Shown here: in pieces, positions 1 through 9,492 of the stretch
How positions within the stretch are numbered: position 1 is the first letter of the stretch
Layout: every line of letters begins with the position of its first letter
DNA from: Nocardioides sp.
GTDB taxonomy: Bacteria > Actinomycetota > Actinomycetes > Propionibacteriales > Nocardioidaceae
NCBI RefSeq assembly: GCF_029937575.1
Contig: NZ_JAPYPS010000004.1
Coordinates: 80,634-137,284 of the forward strand
DNA: 56,651 nucleotides
Direction of reading: 5' to 3'
Notes under the pieces: model-generated
What the model saw: only the letters and a program-made list of their open reading frames with translations
Databases searched by the model: none
What the model was told of the DNA's origin: nothing
Program-made: the position numbers and the translations under genes

Positions 1-94
1 CGTGCGTCGCTGCGGGGCCAGCGACGCACGATCGTCGCCCGCTGCGGGGTCAGCGGGCGACACCTGGTGTCCCACTGAGGGGTCAGTGGGCACC
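1..94. repeat. three tandem hairpins with a shared 8-nt loop
   Basis: Three successive inverted repeats lie at 1-30 (perfect 11-bp stem), 34-61 (perfect 10-bp stem) and 66-94 (6 bp plus 4 bp with one bulged T). The stems differ in sequence, but each closes on CT...AG around an 8-nt loop: GCGGGGCC, GCGGGGTC and GAGGGGTC. Conserved loops on different but self-complementary stems suggest a structured RNA or a protein-bound hairpin rather than simple duplication. The window edge may cut further copies on the left. Confidence 0.6.
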
Positions 95-129
95 GCGGCG
101 GCGTCCATGGGGGGATGCCGCCACATGCG

Positions 130-170
130 AGGCCCCGGCCGGAGCAGGAACGTCGCTCCGGCCGGGGCCT
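130..170. terminator. strong rho-independent-type hairpin
   Basis: A perfect 16-bp GC-rich stem (130-145 with 155-170) encloses a 9-nt loop. It lies 40 bp past the stop of the minus-strand cca gene, where it could end that transcript. There is no long T-tract on either side, as is common for actinobacterial terminators. Confidence 0.7.
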
Positions 171-209
171 TCGTACGTCCACCGGCCCGCAGCCACGGGA
201 GCCTCGCTC

Positions 210-1706
210 CTACTCGGAGGCCTGGCGCTCGGCCCACCACTCCAGCAGCGCGGCCTTGGCCGCCTCGTGCTCCAGGGGTCCCTGGTCGAGCCGTACCTCC
301 AGGAGGTAGGCGTAGGCCTGTCCCACCTCGCGTCCCGGTGCCAGGTCGAGGATCTCCATGATCTGGTTGCCGTCGAGGTCGGGACGGATCGAGGCCAGCT
401 CCTCGGCCTCCGAGAGGTCGGCGATCCGGGTCTCGAGGTCGTCGTAGGTGCGCCGCAACCGCTCGGCCTTGCGCTGGTTGCGCGTCGTGCAGTCAGCCCG
501 GGTCAGCACGTGTAGGCGAGCCAGCTGGGCGCCGGCGTCGCGGACGTAGCGTCGTACGGCGGAGTCGGTCCACTCCCCCGAGCCGTAGCCGTGGAAGCGC
601 AGGTGCAGCTCGACCAGCAGGCAGACCGCCTCGATCTCCTCGCGCGAGAAGCGCAGCGCCTTCATGCGCTTGGCAGTGATCTTGGCCCCGACGACGTCGT
701 GGTGGTGGAAGGTGACCGTGCCGTCCGCGACGAAGCGGCGGGTCTTGGGCTTGCCGACGTCGTGCATCAGCGCGGCGAAGCGGGCCACGAAGTCGGGTCC
801 GCCGCCCGGAAGGCGCGGCTCGAGGTCGATCGCCTGCTCGAGGACGGTGAGGGTGTGCTCGTAGACGTCCTTGTGTCGGTGGTGCTCGTCGCGCTCGAGG
901 CGCAGCGCCGGCAGCTCGGGCAGGACGAGGTCGGCCAGCCCGGTCTCCACGAGCAGGGTGAGGCCCAGGCGCGGGTAGGGCGCACAGATCAGCTTGACCA
1001 GCTCGTCGCGCACGCGCTCGGCGGAGATGATGTTGATCCGCTCGGCCATGTCCGTCATCGCCGCGACGACCTCGGGCGCGACGTCGAAGCCGAGCTGGGC
1101 GGCGAACCGGGCGGCGCGCAGCATCCGCAACGGGTCGTCGCCGAAGGAGTCCTCGGGACGACCCGGGGTCCGCAGGATCCGGTGGGCCAGGTCGGCGATG
1201 CCACCGAAGGGATCCTCGAAGGCGCGGCCGGGCAGGCTCACCGCCATCGCGTTGACGGTGAAGTCGCGGCGACCCAGGTCGCCGGCGAGGTCGTCGCCGA
1301 AGGCGACCGTCGGGTTCCGCGAGGCCGGGTCGTAGCTCTCGGAGCGGTACGTCGTCACCTCGACCACCCACTCGCCGCGGCGCGCGCCGATGGTGCCGAA
1401 GTCGCGCCCCATGTCCCACAGCCCACCGTCGCCCCAGGCCCGCAGCAGCTTCTCGGTCTCCTCCGGCCGGGCCGAGGTGGTGAAGTCGAGGTCGTGATGG
1501 GAACGCCCCAGCATGGCGTCACGCACCGGCCCGCCGACCAGGTGCAGCTCGTGGCCGGCCTCGGCGAAGCGCTGACCCAGCTCGTCGAGCACGGGCGCCA
1601 GGCGGTCGAGCTCCCGCTCCACGCGGGCCTGGACCTCCACCATCGAGAGCTCCTCGCCCGGGGCAGGACTGACAGGGGAGACAGGACGTGAGGACGGCTC
1701 GGACAC
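210..1706 (-). CDS. cca: CCA tRNA nucleotidyltransferase
   Basis: This enzyme adds or repairs the 3'-CCA end of tRNAs in the cytoplasm. About 498 aa, matching the actinobacterial cca/pcnA form. The class II nucleotidyltransferase head shows GGPVRD near residues 58-63 and the metal-binding pair in HDLDF (D72 and D74). An HD phosphohydrolase domain follows, with LMHDVGKPK near residue 310. I chose the GTG at 1706 (VSEPSSRP), because upstream codons run into the divergent gene at 1747; a later ATG at 1643 (MVEVQ) is possible. The 40-bp gap to the divergent gene must hold both promoters. Confidence 0.93.
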   Translation of the reverse strand: MSEPSSRPVSPVSPAPGEELSMVEVQARVERELDRLAPVLDELGQRFAEAGHELHLVGGPVRDAMLGRSHHDLDFTTSARPEETEKLLRAWGDGGLWDMGRDFGTIGARRGEWVVEVTTYRSESYDPASRNPTVAFGDDLAGDLGRRDFTVNAMAVSLPGRAFEDPFGGIADLAHRILRTPGRPEDSFGDDPLRMLRAARFAAQLGFDVAPEVVAAMTDMAERINIISAERVRDELVKLICAPYPRLGLTLLVETGLADLVLPELPALRLERDEHHRHKDVYEHTLTVLEQAIDLEPRLPGGGPDFVARFAALMHDVGKPKTRRFVADGTVTFHHHDVVGAKITAKRMKALRFSREEIEAVCLLVELHLRFHGYGSGEWTDSAVRRYVRDAGAQLARLHVLTRADCTTRNQRKAERLRRTYDDLETRIADLSEAEELASIRPDLDGNQIMEILDLAPGREVGQAYAYLLEVRLDQGPLEHEAAKAALLEWWAERQASE

Positions 1707-1746
1707 GGCGCGGAGTTTACGGCGCACCGGCGGATACCCTCTCTTC

Positions 1747-4026
1747 GTGGTCCGTCCCCGTCGATTCCTGCCCGCCCTCGTGCGGCGCACGGGTCCGGTG
1801 ACCGCGGGCCTGGCAGTCGGCCTTCCGCTCTCCCTGGGCCTCGTGGGCGCTCCCGCCCAGGCAACCGCGTCGCCGGTCGGGGTGCCGTCGAGCCCCGCAG
1901 CCGCGGCTCCCGCTCCCGACACTGCTCCCCTGCGGGTGCGGATCGCCTCGTTGTCCAAGGCCACGCTGCCCGCCCGCGGCAACATCACGATTCGGGGCAC
2001 TGTCACCAACCGGAGCGACGAGACCTGGACGACGATCAACCTCTACACGTTCGTCGGTGACGGGCTGGACCCGATGAGCTCCTCGGCCGAGCTGGCCGAC
2101 GCCATGGACGTGCCCTTCGAAGCCCAGGTCGGCGAGCGCGTGCTCGAGGGTGATCGCGGCCTCGTCGAGACCCTGGAGCCCGGCGAGACCGCGCCGTACG
2201 TCGTCACGGTGCCGACCAGCGCCTTCGACTTCACCGGGGTCGCCGAGCGCAACGACGGCGACACCGCGGGCGTCTACTGGTTCGGCGTCCACGCACTGGG
2301 CCAGAGCGCCTCGACTCCCCGCGACGACTTCACCGACGGTCGCGCCCGTACCTTCCTGCCGTTCGTCCCACGCCGCACCGACCCCGTCCCCGCCACGCTC
2401 GTCGTCCCGCTCGTACGAGGCGTCCTCTACGACGCCGACGGCTCGCTGGCCGACGAGGACGGGTGGGAGCGGGTGCTGCGGCCGGGCGGTCGGCTGCGGG
2501 ACCTGGTCGACCTCGCGGATCCCGCCGACGAGGCCGGCGTCCCCCTGACCTGGCTCGTCGACCCCGCGCTCCTCGACGCGATCGGACGCCTGGCCGCGGG
2601 CAACGCCCCCCGGTCGCTGGAGCCCACCCGTGCGCGTGACGCCGACCCGGCCGCCGAGGCCGTCCCCTCCGACGCCACCACCACCGATCCGGTGCCCGGG
2701 GCCACCTCGTCGGGTGACGACGAGTCCGAGCAGCCAGCGCCGTCGGGCGACGAGGACGCCGCCGAGGTGACCCCCGCCGTGCGGGCCGCCAGGTCCTGGC
2801 TCGCCGCGGCCGAGGACGCCTTCACCGGCGCGGAGGTGCTCACGCTCCCCTACGGCAACCTCGACGTGGGGGCGGCCCTCAGCGCCAGCCCCGCGCTGCT
2901 CGACCTGGCGCGCTCGCAGCAGAGCGCCGTCCTGGAGGCCCTGGGCATCGACGGCCGCCCCACGCTGGCCTCCCCGGACGGGTACGTCGACCCGGCCGAG
3001 GTCGGTGCCGCGAAGCCCGGAGACGCACTGCTGGTCAGCGACCGATACCTCCAGGCGCCGGCACCGGCGGTGGTCCGCCTCGACGGCCACGAGCTGGTCG
3101 TGACCTCCGACGGCGCGACCCAGGGCAGCCCCGGACCGGGACGCTCGCTGACCGCTGTCGGGCTGCGCCAGCGGCTCCTCGCCGAGGCGGCCGTGCGCGC
3201 CCGGCCCGTCCGCGAGGCCGGCAGCCCGCTCTCGCCGGCGGGTCAGCCCCTCACCGTCGTCCTGCCGACCGAGTGGGACCTCGGTACGGCGGACGAGTTC
3301 TTCGACGGGATCGAACCGTCCTGGATCTCCTTCACGGGGTTGAGCTCGGCCACCAGCAGCGCCTCCACGGGGGTGATCTCGGCGGCGGACCTCGTCGAGC
3401 CGGAGGCCACGAAGCGACGGCTCCAGCCGGAGACCTTCGCGGCCGTCCGCTCGCTGATCGACACCGGCGACACACTGCAGCGGGTGCTGGTCGACAACTC
3501 CACGGTCGGCGCCCGCGTGACCGAGGAGGCGCTCAGCGCGATCTCGTACTCGCTGCGCGGGCGACAGAAGGTCGCTCGGACGGCGCTCTCGCTCGCGCGC
3601 GGGTGGCTCGACGCCCGCTTGAGCGGCATCGAGATCATCGCCTCCTCGGGAGTCACCCTCTCGGGCGACTCGGGCACGTTCGTGGTCACGCTGAGGAACA
3701 CCCTCGACGAACGGGTCGCGGTCAGCATCGCTGCCGTGACCGACCAGGGACTGGTCGTCGATCCCGTCGAGGCGCTCGAGCTCGGCCCGCAGAGTCGCAC
3801 CAGCGTCCTGCTCAACGCGACAACCACCACCAGCCGGGTCCACAACGTGACCCTGATGGTGACCGACGTCGACGGCGCCCCGATCGGAGCCGGCGACCAG
3901 CTGCCGATTCGCTCGGTGCTGGTCAGCGACGTCATCTGGGTGATCATCGGCGTGGGCGTCGGCACGCTCTTCCTGGCCATCGCACTCCGGCTGCGTCGAC
4001 GCATCCTGCGGTCCCGGCGCGCATGA
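1747..4026 (+). CDS. DUF6049 family membrane-anchored protein
   Basis: 759 aa of unknown biochemical function. An N-terminal signal peptide is visible: basic residues, a hydrophobic stretch at about 17-36 and an AQA-type cleavage site. A large extracytoplasmic part follows, with an acidic Pro/Ser/Asp-rich linker around residues 295-340. A single C-terminal membrane helix (VIWVIIGVGVGTLFLAIAL) ends in an arginine-rich cytoplasmic tail. The family sits immediately upstream of murJ in many actinobacteria (Rv3909 next to Rv3910 in M. tuberculosis), so a cell-wall role is likely by context. GTG start; the stop overlaps the murJ start (ATGA), implying translational coupling. Confidence 0.85.
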   Translation: MVRPRRFLPALVRRTGPVTAGLAVGLPLSLGLVGAPAQATASPVGVPSSPAAAAPAPDTAPLRVRIASLSKATLPARGNITIRGTVTNRSDETWTTINLYTFVGDGLDPMSSSAELADAMDVPFEAQVGERVLEGDRGLVETLEPGETAPYVVTVPTSAFDFTGVAERNDGDTAGVYWFGVHALGQSASTPRDDFTDGRARTFLPFVPRRTDPVPATLVVPLVRGVLYDADGSLADEDGWERVLRPGGRLRDLVDLADPADEAGVPLTWLVDPALLDAIGRLAAGNAPRSLEPTRARDADPAAEAVPSDATTTDPVPGATSSGDDESEQPAPSGDEDAAEVTPAVRAARSWLAAAEDAFTGAEVLTLPYGNLDVGAALSASPALLDLARSQQSAVLEALGIDGRPTLASPDGYVDPAEVGAAKPGDALLVSDRYLQAPAPAVVRLDGHELVVTSDGATQGSPGPGRSLTAVGLRQRLLAEAAVRARPVREAGSPLSPAGQPLTVVLPTEWDLGTADEFFDGIEPSWISFTGLSSATSSASTGVISAADLVEPEATKRRLQPETFAAVRSLIDTGDTLQRVLVDNSTVGARVTEEALSAISYSLRGRQKVARTALSLARGWLDARLSGIEIIASSGVTLSGDSGTFVVTLRNTLDERVAVSIAAVTDQGLVVDPVEALELGPQSRTSVLLNATTTTSRVHNVTLMVTDVDGAPIGAGDQLPIRSVLVSDVIWVIIGVGVGTLFLAIALRLRRRILRSRRA

Positions 4027-5738
4027 ATCGTCCTCCTGAGTCACCGGGCCCCGACGCCGGCTCCGCGACCCCCGGCCCGGCCGCGACCGTGAATGAGCAG
4101 TCGAGCGTGCTCTCCTCCAGCGCGGTGATGGCCGCCGGCACGCTGGTGTCACGGCTGAGTGGATTCGTCCGCTCCGCCCTGCTGGCGGCGGCGCTCGGCC
4201 TGAGCCTGCACGCCGACATCTTCACGATCGCCAACACGATCCCCAACATGCTCTACATCCTCCTGGCCGGCGGGGTCTTCAACGCGGTGCTCGTCCCCCA
4301 GCTCGTGCGGGCGATGCGCAGCGACCCCGACGGTGGCGAGGGGTACACCAACCGGATCGTCACCTTGGCGGGGCTGTTCCTCCTGGCGGTCACCATCGCC
4401 CTGGTCGCCTTCGCGCCGGCAGTGATGTCGCTCTACCTCGACAACGACTTCGACGACCCGGCGCTGGCAGAGCAGCTCGACTCGGTCATCGCCTTCGCGC
4501 GGCTGTGCCTGCCGCAGGTGTTCTTCTACGGCATGTTCGTCCTCGTCGGGCAGATCCTGAACTCCCGCGGTGTCTTCGGACCGATGATGTGGGCGCCGAT
4601 CGCCAACAACGTGATCTCGGTGGCGACCCTCGGGATCTACCTCGTGGCGTTCGGCCCGGCCGGCGGCCCCGAGCTGGAGGCGGGCTACACCGGCACCCAG
4701 GAGCTCGTCCTCGGCCTGGGCTCGACCCTGGGCATCGCTGCTCAGCTCGCGATCCTGGTGCCCTACCTCAAGCGGGCGGGATTCACGTTTCGCCCTCGCT
4801 TCGACTTCCGCGACGCCGGGCTCGGCCAGACCTTCCGCCTGGGCCTGTGGACGGTGCTGTTCGTCATCGTCAACCAGATCGCCTACACCGTCGTCGTCCG
4901 TCTCGCCTCCGGTGGCGCCGCGGCGGGCGGGGACGGCACCGGCTACACCGTCTACTCCTCGGCGTTCCTGATCGTGATGGTCCCGCACTCCATCATCACC
5001 GTCTCGCTGGCGACCGCCATCCTGCCGCGGCTCTCCGCGCGCGCCGCCGACGGCGACCTCCGGGGTCTGGGCACGACCCTGGCGGCGTCGCTGCGGACCG
5101 CCCTGGCAGTCGTGGTGCCGGTGGCCGCGCTGCTCCCGCTGGTCGCCCTCGACGCGGCGCACGTCATCTGGGGGTACGGCGCCGCATCCGACGGCTACGA
5201 GCGGTACGCGCCCTCCCTGGCCCTCTTCGCGCCCGGCCTGGTCTTCTTCACCGTCCACTACCTGATGCTCCGCGGGTTCTACGCCCTCGAGCTGACCCGC
5301 ACGGTCTTCTTCATCCAGTGCGCCGTGGCCGCGGTCAACGTGAGTGCGGCACTGCTGCTCGTCACTCAGGTCAGCCCCGAGGGCACCACCCCCGCCCTCG
5401 TCGTGGCCTACGGGACGTCGTACGCCGCCGGCGCCGTGATCTCCTACTCGGTCCTCTCACGGCGGCTCGGCGACCTCGGCGGTCGTCGTACCGTGCGCTT
5501 CCTGGCCCGCCTGCTGTGCGTGGTCGTCCTCTCGACGGGCGCGTCGGCCCTGGTCGCGTTCGGCTTCGGTGCCTGGGGCGGGGACTCCTCCTGGGCGGCC
5601 TCGCTGGGCCGCGCCGCGCTGGTGAGCGTCTTCGACGTGGTGGCCTTCGTCGGTCTGGCGCGGGCGTTCCGCCTGCGCGAGGTCACCTCGGTGATCTCGC
5701 AGGTCTCAGGTCGGCTGTCGTCCAGACGCGGGGCCTGA
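4023..5738 (+). CDS. murJ: lipid II flippase MurJ (MviN)
   Basis: Flips the peptidoglycan precursor lipid II across the plasma membrane. 571 aa. After a polar N-terminus of about 30 residues the MurJ core begins with VMAAGTLVSRLSGFVRSAL and carries many hydrophobic helices to the end, with charged loops typical of the MOP exporter superfamily. The ATG at 4023 overlaps the upstream stop by four bases. Mycobacterial MurJ carries a C-terminal pseudokinase on the same chain; here the protein ends after the membrane domain and the pseudokinase is the next gene. Confidence 0.95.
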   Translation: MNRPPESPGPDAGSATPGPAATVNEQSSVLSSSAVMAAGTLVSRLSGFVRSALLAAALGLSLHADIFTIANTIPNMLYILLAGGVFNAVLVPQLVRAMRSDPDGGEGYTNRIVTLAGLFLLAVTIALVAFAPAVMSLYLDNDFDDPALAEQLDSVIAFARLCLPQVFFYGMFVLVGQILNSRGVFGPMMWAPIANNVISVATLGIYLVAFGPAGGPELEAGYTGTQELVLGLGSTLGIAAQLAILVPYLKRAGFTFRPRFDFRDAGLGQTFRLGLWTVLFVIVNQIAYTVVVRLASGGAAAGGDGTGYTVYSSAFLIVMVPHSIITVSLATAILPRLSARAADGDLRGLGTTLAASLRTALAVVVPVAALLPLVALDAAHVIWGYGAASDGYERYAPSLALFAPGLVFFTVHYLMLRGFYALELTRTVFFIQCAVAAVNVSAALLLVTQVSPEGTTPALVVAYGTSYAAGAVISYSVLSRRLGDLGGRRTVRFLARLLCVVVLSTGASALVAFGFGAWGGDSSWAASLGRAALVSVFDVVAFVGLARAFRLREVTSVISQVSGRLSSRRGA

Positions 5739-5801
5739 GCGCGTCCTACGATGGGTCGGAGCGCAATCGTCGCTGACCCGACCGAGCGAGGAGGGAGTCT
5801 G

Positions 5802-7751
5802 GTGCCGCACGCGACCCGGCCCGGGGACGTCCTCGCCGACCGCTACCGGCTCGTGGACCTCCTCAGCGAGAGCGGCGAGGGACGCTTCTGGCGTGCACAC
5901 GACCGGATGCTGGAGCGGCACGTCGCCATCCACGTGATCCGGGCCGACGACCCTCGAGCCGAGGCGCTGATGGCGGCGGCGCGCCGGTCCGCCACCGTGC
6001 TGGACCCGCGCATCCTGCGCGTCCTCGACGCCGACGTCACCGCCAAGGTCTGCTACGTCGTCAACGAGTGGGGGTGGGGCACGTCCCTGGACATCGTCGC
6101 CGCCGGGACCGGCCCCCTCGGTCCGCGGCGCTCGGCCTGGCTGGTGGCCGAGGTCGCCGACGCCATCGCCACCGCCCACCGCGCCGGCGTCGCGCACGGC
6201 CGGCTCAACCCGGAGAACGTCCTGATCGACAGGACCGGGGGGGTGCGGATCATCGGGCTGTGCGTCGACGCCGCCCTGCACGGCGTCCCCGACGTCGACG
6301 TGCGCGACGACCTGACCGACCTCGCCGGTGTCCTCTACTGCGCCCTGACCGCTCGGTGGGGCGGCCAGTCGGGCTCGATCGTGACCCCGGCGCCGCGCGA
6401 CCACGGCGAGGTGCTGCGCCCGCGCCGGGTCCGCGCCGGGATCCCGCGACCCCTGGACACCTTGTGCGAGGAGCTCCTGCACTCCCACCCCAACGCCCGG
6501 CACCGCGAGCCTGCCGGCATCCCCACCGACGCTCGCGGCATCGCCGACTACCTGGCCGACTTCGTGGGTGATCCCACCGGGATGGCGCACGCGTTGCTCT
6601 CGAGCACCCCGCCGGTGCTGCCCGACGAGGAGCTCGTGGTGCTCCCCCAGGTGCCCGAGCTGACGCCGCACGAGAGCGCGCGCACGGCCACGCCGTCGCG
6701 CGGCACTCCCGCGGCGGCAAGCGAACCCGACGACCCAGCCGACACCGGCGACACCGGCGACACCGACAGCAGCGGGGACACCGAGCGTCCGACCGAGGCG
6801 GGCATGCCGATCTTCGGTCCCGACGGCGACGACGTCTCCTGGCTCGAGCGTCGCAGCACCCCGGCTCCACCCCCGCCACCGTTCGAGTCGCCGCCGGAGC
6901 GCCCGCTCTTCGCACCCGAGCCCGTCGACGGGTCACCGGCGCGCCAAGCACGTGCTGGGACGCCGACCCCGACCCCGACCAACCCGGTCGCGAGCACTCC
7001 GCGCCAGCGCGACGGCTACTGGCCCTGGGACACCAACACCGGCACCAGCACCGGCACCGGCGTGGGGGCCGGGCTGGTCGACGGACGTGGCCTCAGCAGC
7101 AGCACCATCCTCCCGGTGGTCGAGGACGACCGGGTGCCCGGCCGTTCGTGGTTCCGCCTGGGCGCCATCCTGTCGGTCGTCGTGCTCCTCGTCGTGGCCG
7201 TGCTGGTGGCCATCAGCCTGAGCCAGGGCCCCTCCGAGACCGCCGACCCGGACGAGGCCGACGGGACGACCGTGCCGACCCGGGTCGAGTCCACGCCGGT
7301 GGCCGGGGTGACGGCGACGGCATTCGACCCGCTCGGGACCGACGGTCTCGAAAACGACGACGCTGCCGGCAATGCCGTGGACGGTGACACCGCCACCTCG
7401 TGGGCCACGCAGAGCTACAACGACCAGCTCGGCCCTCCCCCGGGCCTCAAGACGGGGGTCGGCCTCGTGCTGGACCTCGGCGGTGAGCGAGCCGTCACCG
7501 GCATCGACCTGGCCCTGGTCGGGTCCCCGACGGTCGTCTCCCTCTACCTCACCGACTCGCCACCAGACGGCGTCGCGGACCTCGAGCCTGCTGCGAGTGG
7601 ACGCGCCAAGCGGGTCGCCAAGAAGCTGCGCCTGGACGAGCCGGTCTCGGCGTCGTACGCCGTCGTGTGGCTGACCGAGCTCCCGGCCGACGGCTCCCTC
7701 TTTCGCGGACGCGTCGCCGAGGTCGTCGTCCAGGCCGCCACCTCGCCATGA
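5802..7751 (+). CDS. MviN-associated pseudokinase with discoidin-like tail
   Basis: 649 aa. The first ~280 residues have a Ser/Thr kinase fold, but the catalytic residues are gone: VAIK is VAIH (H44), the HRD-N loop reads HGRLNPEN (132-139) and no DFG is seen (IIGL at 150-153). A Pro/Thr-rich linker, one membrane helix (SVVVLLVVAVLVAISLS) and an extracytoplasmic discoidin/F5-8-like domain (AVDGDTATSWAT) follow. The layout matches the C-terminal half of mycobacterial MviN, whose pseudokinase binds an FHA protein, so a regulatory role in peptidoglycan synthesis is likely. I chose GTG 5802 because GAGGAGGGAG lies just upstream; 5751 is an in-frame alternative. Confidence 0.85.
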   Translation: MPHATRPGDVLADRYRLVDLLSESGEGRFWRAHDRMLERHVAIHVIRADDPRAEALMAAARRSATVLDPRILRVLDADVTAKVCYVVNEWGWGTSLDIVAAGTGPLGPRRSAWLVAEVADAIATAHRAGVAHGRLNPENVLIDRTGGVRIIGLCVDAALHGVPDVDVRDDLTDLAGVLYCALTARWGGQSGSIVTPAPRDHGEVLRPRRVRAGIPRPLDTLCEELLHSHPNARHREPAGIPTDARGIADYLADFVGDPTGMAHALLSSTPPVLPDEELVVLPQVPELTPHESARTATPSRGTPAAASEPDDPADTGDTGDTDSSGDTERPTEAGMPIFGPDGDDVSWLERRSTPAPPPPPFESPPERPLFAPEPVDGSPARQARAGTPTPTPTNPVASTPRQRDGYWPWDTNTGTSTGTGVGAGLVDGRGLSSSTILPVVEDDRVPGRSWFRLGAILSVVVLLVVAVLVAISLSQGPSETADPDEADGTTVPTRVESTPVAGVTATAFDPLGTDGLENDDAAGNAVDGDTATSWATQSYNDQLGPPPGLKTGVGLVLDLGGERAVTGIDLALVGSPTVVSLYLTDSPPDGVADLEPAASGRAKRVAKKLRLDEPVSASYAVVWLTELPADGSLFRGRVAEVVVQAATSP

Positions 7752-8458
7752 GCGAGACCGCGATCCCCGCCCCTGGGGGCGCGAACGAGCCGCGCACGGA
7801 CGCTGACCTGCTCGCGGCTCACGTGGCCGGGGATCGCTCTGCGTTCGGCGAGCTCTTCACCCGTCACCGGGACCGACTGTGGGCGGTGGCCCTGCGCACG
7901 ATGGGCAACCCCGAGGACGCCGCCGACGGACTTCAGGACGGGATGGTGGCCGCCTACCGCCGGGCCGCCTCGTTCCGCGGGGAGGCGCAGGTCACGACCT
8001 GGCTCCACCGCGTGGTCGTCAACGCCTGCCTCGATCGCCTGCGGGCCCTGAAGGTCCGCCGAGCCGAGCCGTTGCCCGACGACCTGGAGGAGTACGGCGG
8101 CCGGGGATCCCTCGCGTCCGCGGCCGGCAGCGTCGATCCGGCCGAGGAGAGTCTCACCGCCGAGCGCAGCCGGCAGGTGGCGCAGGCGCTCGGCACGCTC
8201 CCGCGGGAGCAGCGCGCTGCGCTGGTCCTCGTCGACATGGAGGGCTACCCGGTCGCCGAGGCCGCGGCGATGTTGCAGTGCGCCGTCGGCACGGTCAAGT
8301 CGCGCTGCTCGCGGGGGCGGCGCCGACTCGCCGTCCTGCTGGCCGACCTGATCGACGACCCGAGCACCGAGCGGGACCCCGCACCCTCCCCGGGGAACCA
8401 GGAGCTCCCGCGGGCCGTCCCATCCCCGAACCCACCGCGCGGTCCGCCGGACGCCTAG
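7748..8458 (+). CDS. sigM: ECF RNA polymerase sigma factor SigM
   Basis: 236-aa extracytoplasmic-function sigma factor. Region 2 is at about residues 20-90 (AFGELFTRHRDRLWAVAL, then FRGEAQVTTWLHRVVVNAC). Region 4 is at about 135-190, with a helix-turn-helix in YPVAEAAAMLQCAVGTVKSR. A Pro-rich tail of about 40 residues follows. The position between the MurJ pseudokinase and trxB/trxA is the conserved sigM locus of actinobacteria. The start overlaps the upstream stop (ATGA), so it is probably co-transcribed with murJ. A probable anti-sigma gene follows after 108 bp. Confidence 0.92.
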   Translation: MSETAIPAPGGANEPRTDADLLAAHVAGDRSAFGELFTRHRDRLWAVALRTMGNPEDAADGLQDGMVAAYRRAASFRGEAQVTTWLHRVVVNACLDRLRALKVRRAEPLPDDLEEYGGRGSLASAAGSVDPAEESLTAERSRQVAQALGTLPREQRAALVLVDMEGYPVAEAAAMLQCAVGTVKSRCSRGRRRLAVLLADLIDDPSTERDPAPSPGNQELPRAVPSPNPPRGPPDA

Positions 8459-8566
8459 CCGCACACCCTGACGCGCCCACGGCAACTCCGGCAGCGGCCG
8501 ACCCACCGCCCGAGCCCCGGCCCCGCCCGCGCCGCCCCACGATGTAGTTGAGATGGTGACGACCTG

Positions 8567-9343
8567 ATGTCCGACCACGACCCCGAGGTGACCCCCGAGC
8601 GGGAGGCGCGTCTGCGCCGGCTGCTCGCGCAGTCGCGCCACGGTGATCCGGTTCCGGTCGACGTCGCCGCTCGGCTGGAGCGGGTGCTCGAGCAGCTGGC
8701 CGCTGAGGGCCCCGACCCGGTCGTCCACGGCGTGAGCGACCTCGCCGCTCGCAGGCGTCGCCGGGTCACCGGCCTCCTGGTCGCCGCCGCTGCCGTGGTG
8801 GTCGTCGGCGTGGGCGTCGGTGAGCTCCGCGACGGCGCCCGGTCCGAGTCCGACCCCGCCACAGCCAGCATCGCCCAGGACGACGGGTCCGACGCCGGTG
8901 GCTCGGCCGAGAGCGCGGACGCCGGGGACACGTCCGCGCGACGGAAGTCCGACCAGGACCTGCTCGCGGACTCGAGCCAAGCGGCGCCGGACGAGCCGGT
9001 CGCGCCCCCTGTGGAGTCCGAGGGCCGCTACTCCGGTCGGCTCCTTCCTCCCGTGCGGCTGAGCCAGAGCCGCTTCGCCAAGCAGGCCGTCCGGTTCCGC
9101 GAACGACGCGGTGTCGAGTCGGCCGCGCGGTCGGTGATTCCCGGGGAGGCACTGAGCCGCTCGGAGAGCTTCGTGTGCGGCGCTGCCGCCTGGGGTCCCG
9201 GGACTCTTCTGGCGGCGCTGTACGACGACGTCCCCACCGTGCTCGCCTACCGGCCGCGGACCGGGGAGACCCAGACCGTCGACCTCCTGCGGTGCGGGAC
9301 CGGTGAGCTCCTCCGCTCCACGGTGCTGCCGGTCGAGGACTGA
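8567..9343 (+). CDS. probable membrane anti-sigma factor for SigM
   Basis: 258 aa. A cytoplasmic N-terminal part of about 60 residues (MSDHDPEVTPEREARLRRLL) leads to a basic RRRRR stretch, one membrane helix at about residues 66-86, and an extracytoplasmic Asp/Ser-rich segment with a small folded C-terminus containing two cysteines. This layout and the position after sigM match the RsmA-type anti-sigma gene of mycobacteria, but the sequence alone does not prove it. ATG 8567 is used. The 108-bp gap before it has no other ORF I can support. Confidence 0.65.
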   Translation: MSDHDPEVTPEREARLRRLLAQSRHGDPVPVDVAARLERVLEQLAAEGPDPVVHGVSDLAARRRRRVTGLLVAAAAVVVVGVGVGELRDGARSESDPATASIAQDDGSDAGGSAESADAGDTSARRKSDQDLLADSSQAAPDEPVAPPVESEGRYSGRLLPPVRLSQSRFAKQAVRFRERRGVESAARSVIPGEALSRSESFVCGAAAWGPGTLLAALYDDVPTVLAYRPRTGETQTVDLLRCGTGELLRSTVLPVED

Positions 9344-9492
9344 CCGCCCCGCGATCCACCTGGCGTTCACTGGCGCGACGTGGTCGGGGAATCCTGCTCC
9401 CCTAGGATCTGTTGGATTGACGAGGCCGCACGTGCGGCCGCCACCGCCACAGCGACCGGCCCGCGAGGCCGAACCCAGGAGTGCAACGCCTC

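Noticed and set aside
1..94. CRISPR repeats
   Set aside because: The repeated part is only an 8-nt loop on different stems, with no spacer arrangement.
1717..4152. 811-aa minus-strand open frame over the DUF6049 gene
   Set aside because: Low-complexity Arg/Gly/Asp shadow of a real gene with signal peptide and membrane anchor.
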